Assembly: GCF_001423585.1 (NCBI RefSeq)
Contig: NZ_LMOP01000001.1
Location: 62,001 to 126,000, forward strand
Direction: 5' to 3'
Origin: Xanthomonas sp. Leaf148
Lineage (GTDB): Bacteria; Pseudomonadota; Gammaproteobacteria; Xanthomonadales; Xanthomonadaceae
Length of the DNA stretch: 64,000 nt
Shown here: one piece after another, positions 21,409 to 30,308 of the stretch
Layout: every line of letters starts with the position of its first letter
Position numbering within the stretch: position 1 is the stretch's first letter
Made by a program: the position numbers and the translations under genes
The notes under the pieces: generated by a model
The model's database searches: none
Seen by the model: only the letters and a program-made list of their open reading frames with translations
Told to the model about the DNA's origin: nothing

Positions 21409-22812
21409 ATGACCATGACCGCCCCGCCTGCCCATGACTCCGGTGCCGCTCAGATTTCTGCGCGCATCGACCGACTGCCGGCCAGCGCCACGCTGTGGCG
21501 GCTGGTCGGCCTGCTGGCGTTGGGCGGGTTCTTCGAACTGTACGACCTGTTCCAGACCGCCTACATCAGCCCGGGGCTGATTGCCGACGGCATTTTTGCC
21601 AAGGGTGCCGATGGCGTCTTCGGGATGTCGGATCAGGCCGCATTCGCCGCAGCGACGTTTCTTGGGCTGTTCGTCGGCGCCGCGCTGTTGAGTCCGTTCG
21701 CTGACCGCTTCGGCCGCCGCCTGGTGTTCACCTTCGCGCTGGTCTGGTACACCGCCGCCACCGTGGCGATGGGCCTGCAGAGCACGGCCACCGGGGTCAT
21801 CGTGCTGCGCTTTGTGGTGGGGATCGGGCTGGGCATCGAACTGGTGACCATCGATACCTATCTGTCCGAGCTGGTCCCGCGGCACATGCGCAGCGCGGCG
21901 TTCGCGTTTGCCTTCTTCGTGCAGTTTCTGGCGGTGCCCGCAGTGGCGCTGGCCGCGTGGCTGCTGGTGCCGCATGCGCCACTGGGAGTGAGCGGCTGGC
22001 GTTGGGTCGTGCTGCTGAGCGGTGTGTTTGCGTTGGCGATCTGGTGGTTGCGCAGCCGCTTGCCGGAATCGGCGCGCTGGCTGGCCGCGCAGGGCCGCCA
22101 TGCCGAAGCGGATGCGGTGCTGAATCAACTGGAAGCGCGCTGCGTGCGCGATATCGGCGCGCCGTTGCCCGAGCCGCAACTGGCCGCCGCAGCGCCCGCC
22201 AGCCAGGCGCGTGTGTCGGACTTGTGGCGGGCGCCGTATCGCGGGCGCATCGGCATGTTGGTGGTGTTCCACATTTTTCAGGCCATCGGTTTCTTCGGCT
22301 TCGGCAACTGGTTGCCTGCCTTGATTGCAGCGCAAGGCACCGGTGTCACCAAGAGCCTGGGCTATTCGTTTGCGATTTCGCTGGCCTACCCGCTTGCGCC
22401 GCTGCTGTTGCTGCGCTTTGCGCAGCGCTGGGAAAACAAGTGGCAGATCACCGCGTCGGCGCTGGGCGCGGTGCTGTTTGGCGTGCTGTTTTTGCTGCAG
22501 CATGACGCCATCGGCATGGTGCTATGCGGGGCGATGATCGCGTTCTGCAATGCCTGGATGAGCTTTGCCTACCACGGTTATCAGGCCGAACTGTTCCCCA
22601 CCGGATTGCGGGCGCGTGCGGTCGGGTTTTGCTACTCGTTCAGCCGTCTGTCGACGGCGGTGAGCAGCGTGTTGATCGGCTGGCTGCTTGCCCAGGTCGG
22701 CAGCCATGGCGTGCTGACGTTTATCGTGATCAGCATGTCGATCGTGGCGAGCGTGATCGCCGTGTTCGGGCCGCGCACGCGTAATCGTGCGCTGGAAGAG
22801 ATTGCGGGCTAG
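21409..22812 (+). CDS. MFS sugar/acid:proton symporter-like transporter
   Basis: A 467-residue major facilitator with twelve expected transmembrane segments. The first inter-helix signature SPFADRFGRRL and the mid-protein LPESARWLAAQGRHAEA (MFS sugar-porter loop) are visible, and the second half carries GFGNWLPALI and ELFPTGLRARAVG. Its substrate is unknown. The start is uncertain: ATGs at 21376, 21409 and 21415 are in frame and none has a strong ribosome binding site. I give 21409. Confidence 0.88.
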   Translation: MTMTAPPAHDSGAAQISARIDRLPASATLWRLVGLLALGGFFELYDLFQTAYISPGLIADGIFAKGADGVFGMSDQAAFAAATFLGLFVGAALLSPFADRFGRRLVFTFALVWYTAATVAMGLQSTATGVIVLRFVVGIGLGIELVTIDTYLSELVPRHMRSAAFAFAFFVQFLAVPAVALAAWLLVPHAPLGVSGWRWVVLLSGVFALAIWWLRSRLPESARWLAAQGRHAEADAVLNQLEARCVRDIGAPLPEPQLAAAAPASQARVSDLWRAPYRGRIGMLVVFHIFQAIGFFGFGNWLPALIAAQGTGVTKSLGYSFAISLAYPLAPLLLLRFAQRWENKWQITASALGAVLFGVLFLLQHDAIGMVLCGAMIAFCNAWMSFAYHGYQAELFPTGLRARAVGFCYSFSRLSTAVSSVLIGWLLAQVGSHGVLTFIVISMSIVASVIAVFGPRTRNRALEEIAG

Positions 22813-22857
22813 CGCCTGCGCAGTGGTATGACAGCTCGGCGATGCACGCGGCTCACG

Positions 22858-24636
22858 TCATGCGCCGTGGCGTTTTACCAAGGCCGCGCTCTTGCCCTGC
22901 GGCTGCAAAACCGGTGTCTGTCCAAGTGCGACGGTGCGATCGGCCACCGAGGCCAGGCTGGTGCGGTGCGAAACCACCACCAGCACGGTGTGCGGCAGGC
23001 GCTGTCGCAACGTGCACAGCAGCTGATGTTCGGCCTGCGCGTCGAGTGCGCTGGTCGCCTCGTCCAGCACCGCCAGGGTCGGCGCGCGCAGCAACACCTG
23101 CGCCAACAGCAGACGTTGCAACTCGCCACCGGAGAGGCGGCTTTCCGGGCCATTGATCGCGGTGAGCAAGCCGTGGCCGTCACGCTGCAACCGCGCGTGC
23201 AAACCGACCTCGGCCAGGACCTGCCACATGCGGGTCTCGGTGGTGCCCGGCAACGCCCACTCCAGGCAATCGCGCACGCTGCGCTGCCAGGGCCGCACGC
23301 CCTGGCCGATGTAGGCGCTGTGCCGGATCAGTTGCCGGTAAGCAGTGAAATCCAGCCGACGCCCGCCCATATGCGCATCGAACGCTGCCGGCGGCGCCTG
23401 CCCGGAGAGCACGTCCATCAAGCTGCTCTTGCCGACGCCGGAAGGCCCGACGATCAGGGTCATCTCGCCGGGCACCAGCAACAGCGGGCCGATATCCAGC
23501 GCGGGCAGCGGCGCCGCCAATTCGATGCGCTCGACATGTAACGCGGCCGGCAATGGCTGCGCTGCGTCGGCCGATGCCTGCATGCGCGGTGCACCCAGAT
23601 CCACATGGCGCCGCCACAACTGCAGCGCCGGCCACGCAGAACGTAATTGCTGCACGCTCTGCCGCGTCGTCACCAGATACGGCAGCAAGCGACCAAGCAG
23701 CAGACTGACGGTGATCAGCGCGGCGCGGTCGGCGCCTTGCCATAGATTGGCCAGCACCAGGATGCCGGCAATTGCGGCTACAGCGGTGAGTTCCAGGACC
23801 AACCGACTGCTGGCCACCAGTTCCTGTTGCTGCGCGTAGCCCTGCCCCAACCGCGTTGAAATGCGTTCGTAGTGCTTTGCTTCGACCTCTTCGCGCTGAA
23901 ACGAGCGCACATGGCGCAGGCGACGCGGAAAATCCTCGCTCAACCAGAACAGCTGCGTCATGTCGGCCACATAGTCGCGACTGATGCGTGCCTGCGCATC
24001 GCTGCTGGACAGCCGCACACCCAGCCAGGCCAGCACCAACAACAACGGCGTGGCAAACAGCAGCGCAGGTGCGATCAACACCGCGATGCACACGCTGACC
24101 ACTGCAGTGATGCCTGCCACCAGCAACTGCAGCACCGCGCTGAAGCCTTGCGTTGCGATCTCGATGTTGTAGGTGAGCACGTTGGCGATTTCGGCCGAGC
24201 TGGCGCCAGCCAGTGCCGGCAACGGCGCATCGATCAAGGCGGCATGCACGCGCCGACGCAGGCCCACTGCATAGCGGCTGGTCAGGCGTGCGGCCAGGCG
24301 CGCCCCGCACCAGCGCAGCGCGGCGAACAACAGGCTCACCACCACGAACAGGCTCGCCTGCGTCGGCAGGCCACCCGGCAATGCGAGTTGGTAGCCGGCC
24401 AACTGCACGCTGTGACCGGGTTGCACTAGCGGCACCAGGCACACTGCAACGATACTGCCGACGCACGCGGCCGCCAGCGATAGCGCGACGTACAACCCGA
24501 CAGCCGGCAGGTCGGCGGGCACCAGCGTGTCGATGAAGCTGCGTAGCGCTGCCTGATTCCGGCCGCTGTGTGCGGGCTTATGCATCGGCGCCGCCGTGCG
24601 CATGCCGTGCCGTTCGGCGCTTGCCATCCAGCGCAT
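22858..24636 (-). CDS. ABC transporter, fused permease and ATPase
   Basis: A 592-residue half-transporter. The N-terminal type I exporter membrane domain has about six helices (45-330). The C-terminal nucleotide-binding domain has Walker A GPSGVGKSS, signature LSGGELQRLLLAQ, Walker B LAVLDEATS and the switch histidine in VVSHR. The exported substrate is unknown. It starts 27 bp after the HPr-kinase-related gene stop on the same strand, so both should come from the promoter at 25764-25792. It has no C39 peptidase or bacteriocin-processing domain. The exact start is uncertain. Confidence 0.9.
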   Translation of the reverse strand: MRWMASAERHGMRTAAPMHKPAHSGRNQAALRSFIDTLVPADLPAVGLYVALSLAAACVGSIVAVCLVPLVQPGHSVQLAGYQLALPGGLPTQASLFVVVSLLFAALRWCGARLAARLTSRYAVGLRRRVHAALIDAPLPALAGASSAEIANVLTYNIEIATQGFSAVLQLLVAGITAVVSVCIAVLIAPALLFATPLLLVLAWLGVRLSSSDAQARISRDYVADMTQLFWLSEDFPRRLRHVRSFQREEVEAKHYERISTRLGQGYAQQQELVASSRLVLELTAVAAIAGILVLANLWQGADRAALITVSLLLGRLLPYLVTTRQSVQQLRSAWPALQLWRRHVDLGAPRMQASADAAQPLPAALHVERIELAAPLPALDIGPLLLVPGEMTLIVGPSGVGKSSLMDVLSGQAPPAAFDAHMGGRRLDFTAYRQLIRHSAYIGQGVRPWQRSVRDCLEWALPGTTETRMWQVLAEVGLHARLQRDGHGLLTAINGPESRLSGGELQRLLLAQVLLRAPTLAVLDEATSALDAQAEHQLLCTLRQRLPHTVLVVVSHRTSLASVADRTVALGQTPVLQPQGKSAALVKRHGA

Positions 24637-24663
24637 TGCACGCGCTTTCGATCGTGCAGGCCG

Positions 24664-25734
24664 TCATCGCAACACCCGCAGCACTGCCTCGACCGAGGCG
24701 TGCGGATGCGCGCCGCGACGCAGGGTAAACATCCCGACCCGCTGCACCTGCGCGACAAACCGCTGCCAGCCGGGCTGACCAGCAGCGTATGGCTGGTCGC
24801 GCGCCAGGGATTCGGCAATCTGCGTGACCGGCACCGGCACCAGGCCCGGTGCGGAGGCATCGGCAGACTGGCTGGACAGCATCAATACCGCGCTTAGCTG
24901 CAACGGCGTGGGCGCAAGGGTGGCATGACCGTGGCGAATATCGACCTCGTACTTTTCCACACCGCTGCGGCGACGAATGGTGGGCGCTGCGCCGATCCAT
25001 GCGCGCGTGTGCGCATCGAGCAGGCCGAGCGATTCCGGCCGGAGATGCAGAAAGTTTGCAACCCCGGTGGTCAGCAGACTCTCCGGCGCCACGAACACGC
25101 CGTCTTCGGCGATGAACTCCAGGCCATGCAGCAGACTGTGCAGCGCTAGCGTGGATTTGCCCGCACCGCTGGCGCCAAGCAACAGCACACAGCGACCGTG
25201 CCGGCCCACGCAGGCACCATGCAAGGGCACCAGCCCGATGCCACGCGCGGCAAGCAGGAACACCGCAAATTCGATGAGTTCATAGCGCACGTGATAGGCA
25301 TGCGCCAGCATGTCTTCGGACACCACCAGCATCGCGCGGCGCTCTGGTACCGAGAGCATCAGGTAATTGCAGGCATCCATGACGCCACACACCAGCCCGC
25401 CAACCGCATGCGTGCGCACCGGCGGCGGCGTATCGACCATGGCGCCCGGCGCGCGTGGCACCAGATCCAGGGTGAGATGAAACTGCGGCGCGGCAGGCAG
25501 GCAGTGCGCCGGCAGGCCCGCGTAGGCGGCATCGACCAACGCCAGCAAGGCTTCGCTATCGCTGTGAAAGTGGAAGAGCGCGCCGAGAATCTGCCGCTGT
25601 ACGCTGAAACGACGCGCACGCTGCTCACCGAACGGGTCTGCCGCGAGAGTGTCCGGTGCAAAAGTGTTCGGCGGAACCACGCATGCGCGTTCGCTCACCG
25701 GCGTGTGTTGCGCCAACGCAGCCGACTGCGGCAT
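24664..25734 (-). CDS. HPr-kinase-related protein (HprK-rel type)
   Basis: A 356-residue protein with a C-terminal HprK-like P-loop kinase domain. VPLHGACV (about 169-176) is followed by Walker A GASGAGKS (187-194) and an EDGV segment. The first 130 residues do not resemble the HPr kinase N-domain. Such proteins occur next to nucleotidyltransferases in polysaccharide loci and next to lasso-peptide genes, where a related kinase phosphorylates the peptide. The in-frame ATG at 25752 would leave a leader of only about 5 nt from the predicted promoter, so I prefer 25734, which has GGA about 9 nt upstream. Confidence 0.85.
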   Translation of the reverse strand: MPQSAALAQHTPVSERACVVPPNTFAPDTLAADPFGEQRARRFSVQRQILGALFHFHSDSEALLALVDAAYAGLPAHCLPAAPQFHLTLDLVPRAPGAMVDTPPPVRTHAVGGLVCGVMDACNYLMLSVPERRAMLVVSEDMLAHAYHVRYELIEFAVFLLAARGIGLVPLHGACVGRHGRCVLLLGASGAGKSTLALHSLLHGLEFIAEDGVFVAPESLLTTGVANFLHLRPESLGLLDAHTRAWIGAAPTIRRRSGVEKYEVDIRHGHATLAPTPLQLSAVLMLSSQSADASAPGLVPVPVTQIAESLARDQPYAAGQPGWQRFVAQVQRVGMFTLRRGAHPHASVEAVLRVLR

Positions 25735-25763
25735 GCCTGTCATCCATTGCATCGATCAGCCGG

Positions 25764-25792
25764 TGTGTGCTGATTCGCCTAAGAAAGGTTGC
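25764..25792 (-). promoter_or_regulatory. ECF-type promoter motif, site 4 (HprK-rel/ABC unit)
   Basis: On the minus strand GCAACC (25792-25787) and, after exactly 16 bases, GCACACA (25770-25764). The TTTC that follows the first box is shared with sites 1, 2 and 3. Transcription should begin near 25757. It lies back to back with site 5. Confidence 0.75.
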
Positions 25793-25849
25793 ATCGCCGA
25801 ATGCGATGTACCGCCGCCTTCCATCGACGCTGCGACGCATCGCAACAGC

Positions 25850-25878
25850 GCAACCAAAGGCGCCTGCGTGCGCACCTA
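25850..25878 (+). promoter_or_regulatory. ECF-type promoter motif, site 5 (radical SAM unit)
   Basis: GCAACC (25850-25855), 16 bases, then GCACCTA (25872-25878). The second box is identical to that of site 1 in front of the sigma gene. The start of transcription is expected near 25884, leaving a leader of about 70 nt before the radical SAM ATG. Confidence 0.75.
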
Positions 25879-25954
25879 CTGCCGAGCCGAATGCCGGTGT
25901 CTGCGCACGCCACCGCTGCGCGTCATCTGGCGACAGAACGAGAGCCTTGTGCAG

Positions 25955-27445
25955 ATGCTAAAGATCCAGGTCAGTCATTCGTATTTCTTGCGTTACGACC
26001 CAAAACAATGGGAGCGCGGCAAGCCGTATCCGCCGTTGGCCACCCTGCAGATTGCCGCATTGCTGCGCGAGCGTGGGCATGCGCTGAGCCTGTTCGACGC
26101 CATGCTGGCCGACGACGTGGAGGACTATGCCGGCGCGCTACATGAGGCGCAGCCGGACCTGGTGGTGTTCTACGAAGACAACTTCAATTTTCTCACCAAG
26201 ATGTGCCTGAGCCGGATGCGCGAGGCCGCCTGCCACATGATCGGGCAGGCGCGCGCCGCCGGTTGCCGGGTGCTGGTAGCGGGCTCGGATGCCTCCGACA
26301 ACCCAGACGTGTTTCTGGCCGCCGGTGCACATGCGACCTTGATCGGTGAAGGCATCGCGCCGTTAATCGAACTGATCGAACGCGTCGAGGCCAATCCGCA
26401 GATCGATGACCAGGCCTGGCTGGCGGGCGTTGCACGCATTGCTACCAGCGACCCTGCAGCAGTCCGCACACATCCCGGTGCGCAGCCACCGGATGCGCGT
26501 TTGAGCGGGCTGCCTGCCTGGGACCTGGTCGACATGCCGCGCTATCGGCAGTTCTGGCAGCAACGGCATGGCTATTTCAGCTTGAACATGGCGGCCTCGC
26601 GCGGCTGCCCGTTCCGCTGCAACTGGTGCGCCAAACCGATCTGGGGCAACCATTACAAACGCCGCGGCGCCGAAGATGTGGCCGCAGAGATGATCCATCT
26701 CAAACGCAACTTCCAGCCCGACCATCTGTGGATGGCCGACGATATCTTCGGCTTCCATATCGATTGGGTCGAGACGTTTGCGCAGCGTTTGAGCGAGGAC
26801 GACGGCGCGATTCCCTTCACCATCCAGACCCGTGCCGATCTGGCCAGCGAACGCATGGCGGCCGCCCTAGCGCGTGCCGGTTGCGCGGAGGCCTGGATCG
26901 GCGCGGAAAGCGGCAGCCAGCGCATCCTGGACAAGATGACCAAAGGCACGCAGGTGGCCGAAGTGATCGCAGCACGCGAACGGCTGGGCGCACATGGCAT
27001 CCGCGTGGGCTTCTTCATCCAGTTGGGGTATCTGGGCGAAGAGCTCGAGGACATTCTGGCCACGCGCGCACTGGTGACACAGGCCAACCCGGACATCATC
27101 GGCGTCAGCGTGTCGTATCCCCTGCCCGGCACCAAGTTCTATGAAGAAGTGAAGAACCAGTTGGGCGGCAAGACGCATTGGCAGGACAGCGACGACCTGG
27201 CCATGATGTTCCATGGTGCCTACGACTCGGAGTTCTACCGCAGCGTGCGCAACCTGCTGCATACCCAGGTCGACCTGCAACAGGCGCGCGCAACGATGAC
27301 GGCCGACGCCCTTTCGCAAGCGTCAGAGCAACTGGAAGCGCGTTGGGCCGCACTGATCGCATCGGAACATCTCCACCGCACCGAGCCGCTTGCCACCCTG
27401 GCGACGCGGCAGCCACGGCAGCTGGAAACGCTGCTGGTGGGCTGA
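25955..27445 (+). CDS. B12-binding-type radical SAM enzyme
   Basis: A 496-residue radical SAM protein. The N-terminal 200 residues form a cobalamin-binding-like Rossmann domain (PPLATLQIAALLRERGH, then VLVAGSDASDNPD). The radical SAM barrel starts at ASRGCPFRCNWC with the cluster cysteines C218, C222 and C225 (CX3CX2C). MTKGTQVAEV and VSVSYPLPGTKFYEEV are typical of B12-dependent radical SAM enzymes. The substrate is unknown; this class does methylations and rearrangements of unactivated carbons. I chose the ATG at 25955. An in-frame extension runs upstream past promoter site 5 and is unlikely to be translated. Confidence 0.9.
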   Translation: MLKIQVSHSYFLRYDPKQWERGKPYPPLATLQIAALLRERGHALSLFDAMLADDVEDYAGALHEAQPDLVVFYEDNFNFLTKMCLSRMREAACHMIGQARAAGCRVLVAGSDASDNPDVFLAAGAHATLIGEGIAPLIELIERVEANPQIDDQAWLAGVARIATSDPAAVRTHPGAQPPDARLSGLPAWDLVDMPRYRQFWQQRHGYFSLNMAASRGCPFRCNWCAKPIWGNHYKRRGAEDVAAEMIHLKRNFQPDHLWMADDIFGFHIDWVETFAQRLSEDDGAIPFTIQTRADLASERMAAALARAGCAEAWIGAESGSQRILDKMTKGTQVAEVIAARERLGAHGIRVGFFIQLGYLGEELEDILATRALVTQANPDIIGVSVSYPLPGTKFYEEVKNQLGGKTHWQDSDDLAMMFHGAYDSEFYRSVRNLLHTQVDLQQARATMTADALSQASEQLEARWAALIASEHLHRTEPLATLATRQPRQLETLLVG

Positions 27446-27501
27446 TCAAACACGGCAGCAAGCGGCCGCCCGATCACCATCATGCGGTATGCACGGAAGC
27501 C

Positions 27502-27524
27502 CCATTGCAGCACTGCTGCAATGG
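27502..27524 (+). terminator. Long hairpin between radical SAM and nucleotidyltransferase genes
   Basis: CCATTGCAGCA (27502-27512) and TGCTGCAATGG (27514-27524) form an 11-bp perfect inverted repeat around a single base. There is no T tract. It may attenuate transcription into the next gene or stabilise the upstream message. Confidence 0.45.
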
Positions 27525-27606
27525 CGTCACGCCCTGCCAGCAACACCACCAACAATCAGCATCGCTATCCCGTTCGCCAACCTGTTCGACTCTCCGGATC
27601 ACCTGC

Positions 27607-28821
27607 ATGCAGCCTTCGCTTCGCACCATCAGACATGGCCTGCACACTGCCACCGAGCAGCTGGCGCGCGAGCTGGCGCAGCCTGGCGACAACGCGCCGC
27701 AGTGGGACCGGCTGCAGTGGCAGCTGGCCGCGGCGGCGGCGGCGGCGCATGGCGTGTCGCCGTTGCTGCAGCGGCGCTCGTTGTGGCAGAACGCCGAATG
27801 GACGGCCTTCCTGAGCGAGCAGCGCAGCCATGTCGAAGACCGGCACCGACGTATCGCGCTGCTGCTGACGCAGATCGACGCGGCTGCACGCAGCGCCGGC
27901 ATTGCGCTGGTGGGACTGAAGGGCAGCGCCTTGCATCGGCTTGGCGTGTATCTGCCCGGCGATCGTCCGATGGCCGACATCGACTTGCTGGTGCAGCCAG
28001 AGGACGCGGCTGCGGCGGCAGCGCTGCTGTGCGAACTTGGCTATGTGGCGTCGTTCGAACAATGGAAGCACCAGGTGTTCAAACCGCTGCAGGGCGATGC
28101 CGTTGCGGGCCTGGGCGAGCACCGCGACTCACCGATCAACATTGAGCTGCATACGCGCATCCAGGAACGCCTGCCGGTGCGTAGCGTGGACATCACTGCG
28201 CTGGTCTGGCCGGAGCGCGCGCAGCCGGGACTGAACCCGTATCCCTCCATCGGCGCCTTGATGCGTCACCTGCTGCTGCATGCCGCTGGCGGCATCTGCC
28301 ATCGCAGCATCCGGCTGATGCATCTGCACGATCTGGCATTGTTGGCCACGCGCATGGGGCCACGCGATTGGCAGGAGCTGTGGGAAGACCCGGCGATCTC
28401 GCCATGGTGGGCACTGCCGCCGTTGTTGTTGTTGCAGCGCTACTACCGCGCAGTGGTGCCAGCGACGGTGATGGCGCGCCTGCATGCGCAGTGTCCGCGA
28501 CTGCTGCGCATGCGCGCCGCGCGGCAAACGCTCACCACCGCCTCGTGCTCGAACTTGTGGTTGTCTGCACTACCCGGCATCGAGTGGTCGGGTTCGCTGC
28601 GTGAAGCGCGCCAGTATCTGCGACAACGCGTAGTGCCGTCGGAAGAGAGCCGCAAAGAGCGGGCCGACATGTTGCAGACGCAGTTGTGGCTGCAGGGCCA
28701 GCCGTGGGTGCGCCAGACCCAGGCACGTCGTCTGATGACTAGGCTGACCCGGCCTGTCCCGCGCACCGACATGCTGTATGTGGTGCGTGCCGCGCTCGAT
28801 GGATATCTGCAGCCTGCATAA
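27607..28821 (+). CDS. Nucleotidyltransferase-fold protein (NTP_transf_5-like)
   Basis: A 404-residue protein of the uncharacterised nucleotidyltransferase family often found with HprK-related kinases. The polymerase-beta-like signature is GLKGSALHRLGVY followed by the metal pair in MADIDLLVQ. LLLHAAGGICHRSIRLMHLHDL is typical of the family (given here in one stretch near residue 225). The reaction is unknown. It lies 161 bp downstream of the radical SAM gene on the same strand and probably shares promoter site 5. The ATG at 27607 is preceded by a weak GGA element. Confidence 0.85.
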   Translation: MQPSLRTIRHGLHTATEQLARELAQPGDNAPQWDRLQWQLAAAAAAAHGVSPLLQRRSLWQNAEWTAFLSEQRSHVEDRHRRIALLLTQIDAAARSAGIALVGLKGSALHRLGVYLPGDRPMADIDLLVQPEDAAAAAALLCELGYVASFEQWKHQVFKPLQGDAVAGLGEHRDSPINIELHTRIQERLPVRSVDITALVWPERAQPGLNPYPSIGALMRHLLLHAAGGICHRSIRLMHLHDLALLATRMGPRDWQELWEDPAISPWWALPPLLLLQRYYRAVVPATVMARLHAQCPRLLRMRAARQTLTTASCSNLWLSALPGIEWSGSLREARQYLRQRVVPSEESRKERADMLQTQLWLQGQPWVRQTQARRLMTRLTRPVPRTDMLYVVRAALDGYLQPA

Positions 28822-28828
28822 GGCTGCA
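28808..28828 (+). terminator. Weak hairpin over the nucleotidyltransferase stop
   Basis: TGCAGCC (28808-28814) pairs with GGCTGCA (28822-28828) across a 7-nt loop that contains the stop codon. No T tract follows. It is the only terminator candidate in the convergent gap. Confidence 0.35.
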
Positions 28829-29186
28829 TTGGTGTCCTGTGGAATGCCGTGCTTGCGTCTGATGTCTGCGTTGGCGCGGAACATGCGCCGACACCCCGGC
28901 CTTGCATGCTGCGTTGATCGCCGCGTTCAAATTGGCTGACCAAAGCAGCAATCAGTGGATGCTTCGTGCTTAGCCACGCTACATTGCCTCTGGACTACAT
29001 CGTGCGTACTGGCTGCGCCCGATGTGTCGTTGAATCGCGCCCTCGAGCGCGATCAAAGCAACGTGGCGAGCAGTCGCCAGGTGGATATGGGCGGCGCGCG
29101 CAGCACCGCCGTGCACGCGTGCCATATGCCGAACCGAGTACCAGCTTTACCCGCCTGGTAGCTGCGCAGTAGGTTTGGGGGTCGCT
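28822..29186. other. Gene-free convergent gap
   Basis: About 365 bases between the nucleotidyltransferase gene and the first glycosyltransferase gene. I looked on both strands for a PqqD-like protein or a short precursor peptide, which would fit the HprK/radical SAM neighbourhood, and found none with a start signal and family features. Confidence 0.55.
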
Positions 29187-30308
29187 CTACTTTGTTGGGC
29201 CCAGCGGCCGGCGCTCGCATAACTGACGGTAGATCTGCTCGAACAGACGCGTGGTCATGGCCGCGTCTTCGCGCACCGCGCGGCACTGCGCCGCCCATGC
29301 CAGACGCAAACGCAACTCGTCGTCGCCGAGCACTTGCCGGATCGCCTCGGCCATGCCCGCCCAATCGCCTGGCGGCACCGCCAGCGCTGAGATCGGCGCC
29401 CATTCCACTAAATGCCCGACGGCCGTACCGACGGTCGGAACACCGGCCACGGCCGCTTCCAGCAGCACCATCGGCCCGGCTTCGTGCAGGGACGACATCA
29501 CCAGCAGATCGGCCGCCAGCATGATCGGGCGCAACTCGCGCTGGGTTTTGAAACCCAGAAAACGCACCTGCTCCTGCAGGCCCAGCTGCTGCACTAGGTG
29601 CTGCATGGCACCGTCCAGCGTGTCGACACCGACCATGTCCAGCGTAAAAGCCACACCGGCCCGTTTGAGTGCGGCCATCGCGCGCAGCAAGGTGCTCTGG
29701 TCCTTGACCAGATTGAGGCTGGCCACGTGCAGCAAACGTGCAACCGCGCCTTCGCGCGGGCGCGGTGGGACGGGCTGCCAGGCACGCAAATCCACCCCTA
29801 ACGGCACGCGCTGCGCACCGATACCGAGCGCTTGCAACGAATCAATGATCGGCGCGCTGGCAGCGGTAACACGATCGGCCAAGCGCAGGATCACCGCTTC
29901 GCGCAGGCGTCCGCGCCACCGCCGCCGGCCGCCATAACCGATGGCATCCAGCGCGACCAGCTCACCGCCGGCGATATGCACCACGCTGGGACGTCGCAGC
30001 AGCCTTGCCGCACTCACCGCGATCAGGCTGCAATAGCCGGAAAAGATTGCCTGGATCACCGCAAACGGCGCACGCCGATGTTCTTCGACAATGGCGCCGA
30101 TGGCACGCAGGCGCGTGCGTCGCGCGCCGATGTTGTGCACCTTGGCACCGCGCAGCATCCAGCTATCGGGCAAGGGTTCCTGATGCAGCACGAACACGTG
30201 CACTTCGTGGCTGCGTGCCAGCCATTCGATTAAAGTCAGAAACACCGGAATCACTCGCACATCGCCGCTGCGATCCACCCCGCCCGGTACCACCAGCGCC
30301 AACTTCAT
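29187..30308 (-). CDS. Glycosyltransferase, GT4 (GT-B fold)
   Basis: A 373-residue glycosyltransferase. The N-terminal half begins MKLALVVPGGVDRSGD, and the C-terminal half carries LLHVASLNLVKDQSTLLRA and the donor-binding EX7E-type motif in HEAGPMVLLEAAVAGVP. It transfers an activated sugar to a growing polysaccharide or lipid-linked repeat on the cytoplasmic face. It is the last gene of the minus-strand polysaccharide cluster and overlaps the preceding glycosyltransferase by 4 bp. Donor and acceptor cannot be told. Confidence 0.92.
   Translation of the reverse strand: MKLALVVPGGVDRSGDVRVIPVFLTLIEWLARSHEVHVFVLHQEPLPDSWMLRGAKVHNIGARRTRLRAIGAIVEEHRRAPFAVIQAIFSGYCSLIAVSAARLLRRPSVVHIAGGELVALDAIGYGGRRRWRGRLREAVILRLADRVTAASAPIIDSLQALGIGAQRVPLGVDLRAWQPVPPRPREGAVARLLHVASLNLVKDQSTLLRAMAALKRAGVAFTLDMVGVDTLDGAMQHLVQQLGLQEQVRFLGFKTQRELRPIMLAADLLVMSSLHEAGPMVLLEAAVAGVPTVGTAVGHLVEWAPISALAVPPGDWAGMAEAIRQVLGDDELRLRLAWAAQCRAVREDAAMTTRLFEQIYRQLCERRPLGPTK

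Noticed and set aside
25649-25954. Cysteine-rich in-frame extension of the radical SAM gene as a possible precursor peptide
   Set aside because: It overlaps the opposite-strand HprK-related gene and promoter site 5, has no ribosome binding site and no leader/core pattern. The cysteines reflect TGC-rich GC-biased DNA.
22858-28821. Lasso-peptide biosynthesis cluster
   Set aside because: An HprK-related kinase, a nucleotidyltransferase and an ABC exporter occur in some lasso clusters, but the asparagine-synthetase-like cyclase, the transglutaminase-like peptidase, the recognition element and the precursor are all missing.
28955-29161. 68-codon plus-strand open frame in the convergent gap
   Set aside because: No start signal, no hydrophobic or conserved pattern, and composition like the surrounding non-coding DNA.
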